Assembly (NCBI GenBank): GCA_022842165.1
Contig: JALHQC010000038.1
Coordinates: forward strand, 1 to 41,655
Direction: 5' to 3'
Source: a bacterium
GTDB lineage: Bacteria; Pseudomonadota; Alphaproteobacteria; Rhizobiales; Aestuariivirgaceae
Length of the DNA: 41,655 nt
Shown: piece by piece, positions 35,223-41,655 of the stretch
How the letters are laid out: every line of letters begins with the position of its first letter
Numbering within the stretch: position 1 is the first letter of the stretch
Program-made: the position numbers and the translations under genes
Notes under the pieces: model-generated
The model's database searches: none
Told to the model about the DNA's origin: nothing
Seen by the model: the letters and a program-made list of their open reading frames with translations, nothing else

Positions 35223-35916
35223 GGAAGAGGCAAAGAAGCCGGCGAAGGCCGCTGCTGCCGGCAAGGACAGCGCCAAGGCGCCGGTCGAGAAGAAGGTGAA
35301 GGCTGACAAGTCTGCGCCGAAGAACCCGATCGTGCTCGAGGCCGTGCCAGCCGACTACGTTCCGCGCCTGCGCAAGCATTATGACGAGGTCGTGCGCCCC
35401 GCTCTCACCAAGGAGTTCGGCTATACCAACGCCATGCAGGTTCCGAAGATCACCAAGATCGTTCTGAACATGGGCATCGGTGAGGCGACGCAGGACTCGA
35501 AGCTGGTTCAGACGGCAGTTTCCGAACTCGAGAAGATCGCCGGCCAGAAGGTCGTGGTCACCAAGGCCCGCAAGGCCATTGCCCAGTTCAAGATCCGCGA
35601 GAACCTGGCGATCGGCGGCAAGGTCACGCTCCGCAAGGTGCGCATGTATGAGTTCCTCGACCGCCTGGTCAACATTGCACTTCCCCGCGTCCGCGACTTC
35701 CGCGGCCTGTCGGACAAGAGCTTCGATGGCTATGGCAACTATGCCTTCGGCATCAAGGAACACATCATTTTCCCGGAAATCGACTACGACAAGATTGATC
35801 GTGTCTGGGGCATGGACGTCATCATCTGCACGTCGGCGAAGACGGATGCCGAGGCGCGTGCGCTGATCGATGCATTCAACTTCCCGTTCCGCAAACCCGC
35901 CCGCAAGGCGGCGTAA
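35215..35916 (+). CDS. rplE: 50S ribosomal protein L5 with N-terminal extension
   Basis: A 5S rRNA-binding protein of the central protuberance. The core starts near residue 48 ([13 protein letters not shown]) and carries [25 protein letters not shown] and [16 protein letters not shown]. The full length of 233 exceeds the usual 180-185 because of a roughly 47-residue Lys/Ala-rich, low-complexity head ([17 protein letters not shown]). The only better-placed start would be internal and lacks a ribosome site, so the extension appears real. Confidence 0.96.
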   Translation: MAKEEAKKPAKAAAAGKDSAKAPVEKKVKADKSAPKNPIVLEAVPADYVPRLRKHYDEVVRPALTKEFGYTNAMQVPKITKIVLNMGIGEATQDSKLVQTAVSELEKIAGQKVVVTKARKAIAQFKIRENLAIGGKVTLRKVRMYEFLDRLVNIALPRVRDFRGLSDKSFDGYGNYAFGIKEHIIFPEIDYDKIDRVWGMDVIICTSAKTDAEARALIDAFNFPFRKPARKAA

Positions 35917-35953
35917 GCGGTCACTCGAAACACAAGGCTGAGGTAAAGCCCAT

Positions 35954-36259
35954 ATGGCGAAGACAAGCTCGGTAGAAAAGAACAACCGCCGCCGCAAATT
36001 GGTGAAGCAGCATGCTGCCAAGCGTGCGCGGCTCAAGGCGATCGTTCAGAGCAAGACCGTGACGATGGAAGAGCGTTTCACGGCGCAGTTGAAGCTGGCC
36101 GAAATGCCGCGCAACTCGGCCAAGAACCGTATTCGCAACCGTTGCGAGGTGACGGGCCGTCCTCGTGCATACTATCGCAAACTTAAGATGTCGCGTCTGG
36201 CGCTTCGCGAGTTGTCCAACCAGGGCCTGATCCCTGGCATGGTCAAGTCGAGCTGGTAA
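35954..36259 (+). CDS. rpsN: 30S ribosomal protein S14
   Basis: A 101-residue head protein of the zinc-free long type: no CxxC pairs, and [20 protein letters not shown] is present. It is preceded by GAGGTAAAGCCC and lies 37 bp after rplE. Confidence 0.97.
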   Translation: MAKTSSVEKNNRRRKLVKQHAAKRARLKAIVQSKTVTMEERFTAQLKLAEMPRNSAKNRIRNRCEVTGRPRAYYRKLKMSRLALRELSNQGLIPGMVKSSW

Positions 36260-36284
36260 CAGATACGGACTTCAGGAGAATAGA

Positions 36285-36683
36285 ATGAGTGTTAATGATC
36301 CGATCGGTGACATGCTCACCCGTATCCGGAACGCGCATGAAAGGGGCAAGACCAAGGTCTCCGTTCCGCATTCGCGCCTGCGCGAGAACGTGCTGAACGT
36401 GCTTCAGGGCGAAGGCTTCATCCGCGGCTATGCCGTGGTGCAGCAGGGCACCAACAAGGCCGACATCGAGGTCGAGCTGAAGTATTTCGACGGCGCCCCC
36501 GTGATCCGCGAGCTGCAGCGCGTCTCGAAGCCCGGCCGCCGCGTTTACGTTTCGGTGGCAACGCTCCCGACCGTTTACAACGGCCTTGGCATTTCCATTT
36601 TGTCGACCCCGAAGGGTGTGATGTCCGATGCGGATGCGCGCGCCCAGAACGTGGGCGGCGAAGTTCTCTGCACCGTGTTCTGA
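36285..36683 (+). CDS. rpsH: 30S ribosomal protein S8
   Basis: A 132-residue primary 16S rRNA-binding protein; in E. coli it represses the spc operon. [19 protein letters not shown] and the C-terminal [14 protein letters not shown] are diagnostic. The ribosome site AGGAG is six bases upstream of the start. Confidence 0.98.
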   Translation: MSVNDPIGDMLTRIRNAHERGKTKVSVPHSRLRENVLNVLQGEGFIRGYAVVQQGTNKADIEVELKYFDGAPVIRELQRVSKPGRRVYVSVATLPTVYNGLGISILSTPKGVMSDADARAQNVGGEVLCTVF

Positions 36684-36693
36684 GGTAGCTGCC

Positions 36694-37227
36694 ATGTCTC
36701 GTATTGGTAAGAAAGCAGTTCCCGTTCCGGTTGGCGTCACCGTCAATCTGTCCGGCATGGATGTCGCCGTGAAGGGCCCCAAGGGTCAGCTCAGCTTCAT
36801 GCTCACCGACCAGGTGATCGCGAAGATGGAAGCCGGCGGCGTCAAGGTCGATCCGAAGGACAAGTCGAAGCTCGCGCGCTCCGCCTGGGGCATGTCGCGC
36901 ACCATGATCGCCAACATGATCAAGGGCGTGACGACGGGTTATTCGAAGACGCTGGAAATCTCGGGCGTCGGCTATCGCGCGGCCGTTCAGGGCAAGGTCC
37001 TGCAGCTGGCGCTTGGCTATAGCCACGACATCAACTACCCGATCCCGGAAGGTATCGAGATCAAGACGCCGAAGCCGACCGAAATCGTCGTCTCCGGCAT
37101 CGACAAGCAGCGCGTCGGCCAGGTTGCCGCCGAGATCCGCGAATACCGCGGCCCCGAACCCTACAAGGGCAAGGGCGTGAAGTACGCGGGCGAATACATC
37201 TTCCGCAAGGAAGGCAAGAAGAAGTAA
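36694..37227 (+). CDS. rplF: 50S ribosomal protein L6
   Basis: A 177-residue protein near the factor-binding site. [17 protein letters not shown] and the C-terminal [16 protein letters not shown] are typical. The start at 36694 follows the rpsH stop by 10 bp with GAGGTAGCTGCC; the longer frame from 36628 is a shadow of rpsH. Confidence 0.98.
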   Translation: MSRIGKKAVPVPVGVTVNLSGMDVAVKGPKGQLSFMLTDQVIAKMEAGGVKVDPKDKSKLARSAWGMSRTMIANMIKGVTTGYSKTLEISGVGYRAAVQGKVLQLALGYSHDINYPIPEGIEIKTPKPTEIVVSGIDKQRVGQVAAEIREYRGPEPYKGKGVKYAGEYIFRKEGKKK

Positions 37228-37239
37228 CAGGTGATGGCC

Positions 37240-37596
37240 ATGGCTACAAAATCTCAAGGGCTTCGCAAGGCCCGCGTCCGCAAGGCTCTCGCGGCGCGCG
37301 GTTCACTCCGTCCCCGGCTGTCGGTGTTCCGCTCGTCCAAGAACATCTACGCCCAGATCATCGACGATGCCAAGGGCGTCACGGTGGCTGCTGCCTCGAG
37401 CCTGGAAAAGGACCTGAAGGGCGCAATCAAGACCGGCGCCGACAAGGCGGCCGCGGTGGCAATCGGCAAGCTGATCGCCGAGCGCGCCATCAAGGCCGGC
37501 GTCAAGGATGTCGTCTTCGATCGTGGCGGCTACATGTATCACGGGCGCGTCAAGGCGCTTGCAGACGCTGCCCGCGAGGGCGGCCTGAACTTCTAA
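37240..37596 (+). CDS. rplR: 50S ribosomal protein L18
   Basis: A 118-residue 5S rRNA-binding protein. The ATG at 37240 ([12 protein letters not shown]) has CAGGTGAT as its ribosome site and is preferred to the ATG at 37234. [20 protein letters not shown] and the final [16 protein letters not shown] are family blocks. Confidence 0.97.
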   Translation: MATKSQGLRKARVRKALAARGSLRPRLSVFRSSKNIYAQIIDDAKGVTVAAASSLEKDLKGAIKTGADKAAAVAIGKLIAERAIKAGVKDVVFDRGGYMYHGRVKALADAAREGGLNF

Positions 37597-37627
37597 TTTA
37601 TCCGGCGAAAGATAGGCGGAAAGCAAT

Positions 37628-38194
37628 ATGGCTAAGGAACGTTCCGAGCGCAGTGATCGCAAGGATAACCGCGAAGAGCGGGACAGCGAGTTTATCGACA
37701 AGCTCGTTCACATCAACCGCGTCGCCAAGGTGGTGAAGGGCGGCAAGCGCTTCGGTTTCGCAGCACTCGTCGTCGTGGGCGACCAGAAGGGCCGTGTCGG
37801 CTTCGGCCATGGCAAGGCGCGCGAAGTGCCGGAAGCCGTGCGCAAGGCCACCGAGTCGGCAAAGCGCGGCCTGATCCGCGTGCCGCTGCGCGAAGGCCGC
37901 ACGCTGCATCATGATATCGACGGCCGTTGGGGCGCTGGCAAGGTCACGCTCCGCACCGCTCCCGCAGGCACCGGCATCATCGCCGGCGGCCCGATGCGCG
38001 CCGTGTTCGAATCGGTCGGCATGGCCGACGTCGTCGCCAAGTCGAAGGGCTCGTCGAACCCCTACAACATGGTGCGCGCCACCTTTGATGCGCTGAAGAA
38101 GCAGGTGAGCCCGCGTTCAGTTGCCTCGCGCCGCGGCAAGAAGGTGTCGGAAGTTCTCCGCCGCACCGGTGCCGGCATCGCGACCGCCGAGTAA
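37628..38194 (+). CDS. rpsE: 30S ribosomal protein S5
   Basis: A 188-residue accuracy-determining protein at the mRNA entry. It has a charged N-terminus ([16 protein letters not shown]), then [38 protein letters not shown] and [14 protein letters not shown]. The length is somewhat above E. coli (167) because of the N-terminal head and C-terminal tail. Confidence 0.98.
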   Translation: MAKERSERSDRKDNREERDSEFIDKLVHINRVAKVVKGGKRFGFAALVVVGDQKGRVGFGHGKAREVPEAVRKATESAKRGLIRVPLREGRTLHHDIDGRWGAGKVTLRTAPAGTGIIAGGPMRAVFESVGMADVVAKSKGSSNPYNMVRATFDALKKQVSPRSVASRRGKKVSEVLRRTGAGIATAE

Positions 38195-38211
38195 GTGAAG
38201 GAACACGGATC

Positions 38212-38400
38212 ATGGCGAATGACAACAAGACCGTCACGGTCAGGCAGATTTCGAGCCCGCAGCGCCGCCCGGCGGCCCAGCGTGCGACGCTGGTCGGCCT
38301 CGGCCTGAACAAGATCAACAAGACCTCGACCCTGCAGGATACGCCTGCGGTGCGTGGCATGATTGCCAAAGTCGCGCATCTCGTGCGCGTGGTGGAATAA
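38212..38400 (+). CDS. rpmD: 50S ribosomal protein L30
   Basis: A 62-residue small large-subunit protein. [15 protein letters not shown] and [19 protein letters not shown] match the family. It lies 17 bp after rpsE with GAAGGAACACGG upstream. Confidence 0.96.
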   Translation: MANDNKTVTVRQISSPQRRPAAQRATLVGLGLNKINKTSTLQDTPAVRGMIAKVAHLVRVVE

Positions 38401-38412
38401 GGAACGACCCCG

Positions 38413-38898
38413 ATGAAGCTCAATCAGATCGCCGACAATCCCGGCGCCAAGCACACGAAGAAGCGCGTTGGCCGCGGCATCGGTTCGGGCCTCGGCAAGA
38501 CGGCAGGCCGCGGCGGCAAGGGCCAGACGGCGCGCAAGGGCGGCGCCAAGGCCGGCTTCGAAGGCGGCCAGATGCCGATCTATCGCAGGCTGCCGAAGCG
38601 CGGCTTCAACAAGCCGAACCAGGTCGACTACAATGAAGTGAACCTGTCGCGCGTGCAGGCTGCCGTCGATTCGAAGCGGCTCGATGCTTCCGCCACTGTG
38701 ACCTCGGCCTCGCTTCTGGCGGCCGGCGTCATCTCGGCACCGCTCGGCGGCGTCCGGCTGCTCGGCAAGGGCGAGATCACGGCCAAGCTCAACTTTGAAG
38801 TCTATCACGCCACGGCGGGTGCGGTTGCAGCCGTCGAAAAGGCCGGCGGCACAGTCAAGATGCTGAAGCCGGTCGAGCCGGTTGCGGAATCGAAGTAA
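38413..38898 (+). CDS. rplO: 50S ribosomal protein L15
   Basis: A 161-residue late assembly protein. The Gly/Lys-rich head [20 protein letters not shown] and the block [18 protein letters not shown] are diagnostic. It follows rpmD by 12 bp and is separated from secY by 63 bp holding a hairpin. Confidence 0.97.
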   Translation: MKLNQIADNPGAKHTKKRVGRGIGSGLGKTAGRGGKGQTARKGGAKAGFEGGQMPIYRRLPKRGFNKPNQVDYNEVNLSRVQAAVDSKRLDASATVTSASLLAAGVISAPLGGVRLLGKGEITAKLNFEVYHATAGAVAAVEKAGGTVKMLKPVEPVAESK

Positions 38899-38915
38899 GC
38901 TTGCAAGCGTTGCGC

Positions 38916-38939
38916 GGGTGCCCCACATCTGGGGCTCCC
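38916..38939 (+). promoter_or_regulatory. Hairpin between rplO and secY
   Basis: GGGTGCCCC (38916-38924) pairs with GGGGCTCCC (38931-38939) with one mismatch and a six-base loop. It is followed by GTTTCAG, too few Ts for a firm terminator. It could attenuate or process the transcript ahead of secY. Confidence 0.4.
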
Positions 38940-38961
38940 GTTTCAGCCCGAGGACGATAGA

Positions 38962-40289
<1,328 letters not shown>

Positions 40290-40293
<4 letters not shown>

Positions 40294-40940
40294 ACATCAT
40301 TCTGCTGGGGCCTCCCGGGGCCGGCAAGGGAACACAAGCCAAGCTCATCGAAGAGCGCCACGGCATGAAGCAGCTTTCGACCGGAGACATGCTGCGCGCC
40401 GCGGTCGCTGCCGGAACCGAAACCGGAAAGAAGGCCAAGGCCATCATGGACCGTGGCGAACTGGTATCGGACGACATTGTGGTCGGCATCATCGCCGACC
40501 GTCTGGACGCTCCGGACGTGAAGAAGGGGTTCATCCTCGATGGTTTCCCGCGCAACACGGCCCAGGCCGAGGCGCTGGATACCATGCTCGCCGGCAAGGG
40601 CTTGAAGCTCGACGCCGTGATCGAGATGAAGGTTGATGACGAGGCGCTCGTCGAGCGTATCACCGGCCGTTACACCTGCGCCAAGTGCGGCAAGGGTTAC
40701 CACGACCGGTTCGAAAAGCCGAAGGTTGCCGGCGTCTGCGATGTCTGCGGTTCTACCGAATTCACGCGCCGCGCCGATGACAACGAGAAGACGGTCCGTG
40801 ACCGTCTCGCTATCTACAACAGGCAGACCGCGCCGCTGGTGGCGTATTATGGCGGCAGCGGTCAGCTGAAGACGATCGACGGTATGGCGGACATCGGCAA
40901 GGTGACCCGCCAGATCGAAGGCCTGCTGAAAGGCGTTTAA
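40290..40940 (+). CDS. adk: Adenylate kinase with zinc-type lid
   Basis: A 216-residue enzyme converting AMP and ATP to two ADP. The P-loop GPPGAGKGT is at 7-15, [10 protein letters not shown] follows, and [16 protein letters not shown] binds AMP. The lid carries two CxxC pairs (CAKC and CDVC, about 128-151), the metal-binding form seen in Gram-positives and many alphaproteobacteria. The GTG start lies in a GTGA overlap with secY. Confidence 0.98.
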
Positions 40941-40965
40941 GGCCCGAAATTGCTCAGTCTTGAGG

Positions 40966-40994
40966 TTGACGCGGAAGCGATTCCCTCGTAAAGA
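40966..40994 (+). promoter_or_regulatory. Sigma-70 promoter of the rpsM operon
   Basis: TTGACG (40966-40971), a 17-bp spacer, and TAAAGA (40989-40994) lie in the 200-bp gap after adk. The transcript would start near 41001, giving a leader of about 140 bases before rpsM. Confidence 0.75.
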
Positions 40995-41102
40995 CAGCGC
41001 CAATCTCGGTCCGAACAGGCTGGCTTCAGGGGGAACTGCCTCTTGGGGTACGGCCTTATGCCATTATCGGCTACCGGTCGAAGTGAAAAACAGAAGTGAA
41101 TT

Positions 41103-41120
41103 CAACAGCATATGCTGTTG
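41103..41120. promoter_or_regulatory. 18-bp perfect palindrome in the rpsM leader
   Basis: CAACAGCATATGCTGTTG is fully self-complementary and ends 20 bp before the rpsM start. It could form a leader hairpin for autogenous control of the alpha operon, or be a protein site. Confidence 0.6.
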
Positions 41121-41140
41121 GGGTGATTAGGAGATCAGGC

Positions 41141-41509
41141 GTGGCCCGTATTGCAGGCGTCAACATTCCGACCAACAAGCCCGTGGCGATTTCGCTGCGC
41201 TATATCTATGGCATCGGCCCGGTCAACGCCGTGGAGATTTGCCAGAAGACGAAGATCGACGCCACCAAGCGCGTCAACGAGCTGTCCGATGCCGAAGTGC
41301 TGGCGATCCGCGAAGTGATCGACCGCGACTACATGGTCGAGGGCGATCTTCGCCGCGACGTTTCCATGAACATCAAGCGCCTGGTCGATCTTGGCTGCTA
41401 CCGTGGGCTCCGCCACCGCAAGGGCCTGCCCGTGCGCGGTCAGCGTACCCACACCAACGCCCGCACCCGCAAGGGTCCCGCCAAGGCAATCGCCGGCAAG
41501 AAGAAGTAA
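41141..41509 (+). CDS. rpsM: 30S ribosomal protein S13
   Basis: A 122-residue head protein contacting the P-site tRNA and L5. The GTG start at 41141 ([15 protein letters not shown]) has AGGAGATCAGGC upstream; the longer frame to 41096 has no such site. [16 protein letters not shown] and [20 protein letters not shown] are diagnostic. Confidence 0.98.
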   Translation: MARIAGVNIPTNKPVAISLRYIYGIGPVNAVEICQKTKIDATKRVNELSDAEVLAIREVIDRDYMVEGDLRRDVSMNIKRLVDLGCYRGLRHRKGLPVRGQRTHTNARTRKGPAKAIAGKKK

Positions 41510-41518
41510 GGAACAAAC

Positions 41519-41655
41519 ATGGCCAAGGAAGCTGCACGTCCGCGCCGCAAAGAGCGCAAGAACATCTCCTCGGGTGTTGTTCACGTCAATTCGTCGTTCA
41601 ACAACACGATGATCACCATCACCGACGTTCAGGGCAATGCCATCGTCTGGGCATC
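41519..41655 (+). CDS. rpsK: 30S ribosomal protein S11, 3' end beyond window
   Basis: The first 45 codons of S11, a platform protein of the small subunit. The N-terminal [18 protein letters not shown] and [10 protein letters not shown] blocks are typical. The start is 9 bp after rpsM with AAGGAACAAAC upstream. The gene runs off the window; rpoA would be expected next. Confidence 0.97.
   Translation, partial: MAKEAARPRRKERKNISSGVVHVNSSFNNTMITITDVQGNAIVWA

Overview
The window is a GC-rich stretch of chromosome from an alphaproteobacterium, most likely of the Rhizobiales/Hyphomicrobiales group. This is inferred from the str-S10-spc ribosomal order with adk directly after secY and no rpmJ, from homospermidine synthase, from DUF1127 proteins, and from the scattered GTCATCCC-type palindromic repeats. 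I did no database search; calls rest on motifs, lengths, gene order and start signals.

Layout. (1) 1-3138: mfd, lacking its 5' end. (2) 3139-6743: a small defence-type island at the mfd 3' end. It holds a retron (ncRNA 3351-3508 plus reverse transcriptase), two decayed extra copies of the mfd 3' tail, two families of palindromic repeats, and an AT-richer minus-strand gene that joins a TIR domain to an RsiV-like (DUF3298) domain. (3) 6744-16355, nearly all minus strand: a FrnE/DsbA-type oxidoreductase, a YejA-like binding protein, homospermidine synthase, an amidohydrolase with an altered metal motif, two small unknown proteins, an APC-family permease behind three tiny membrane proteins, and a membrane protein divergent from parE. 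(4) 16449-18497: parE. (5) 18528-20976: an AT-richer three-gene module (MT-A70 methyltransferase, four-helix membrane protein, DGQHR/DndB-like protein) with an exact alphaproteobacterial LexA-type box upstream. (6) 21000-24700: repeats, a frameshifted DUF4258 gene with its antitoxin-like partner, several short proteins and a VOC protein. (7) 24896-41655: the str, S10 and spc ribosomal operons, secY, adk, and the start of the alpha operon (rpsM, rpsK; rpsK runs off the end).

The housekeeping genes encode transcription-coupled repair, decatenation, translation and secretion. Two foreign modules sit beside repair/topology genes: retron plus TIR-RsiV next to mfd, and MT-A70/TM/DGQHR next to parE. 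These are the best candidates for undescribed biology. The TIR-RsiV fusion suggests a sensor domain that in Bacillus binds lysozyme has been joined to a probable NAD-cleaving domain. The MT-A70 module looks like an SOS-linked DNA modification or defence cassette. Both functional readings are inference.
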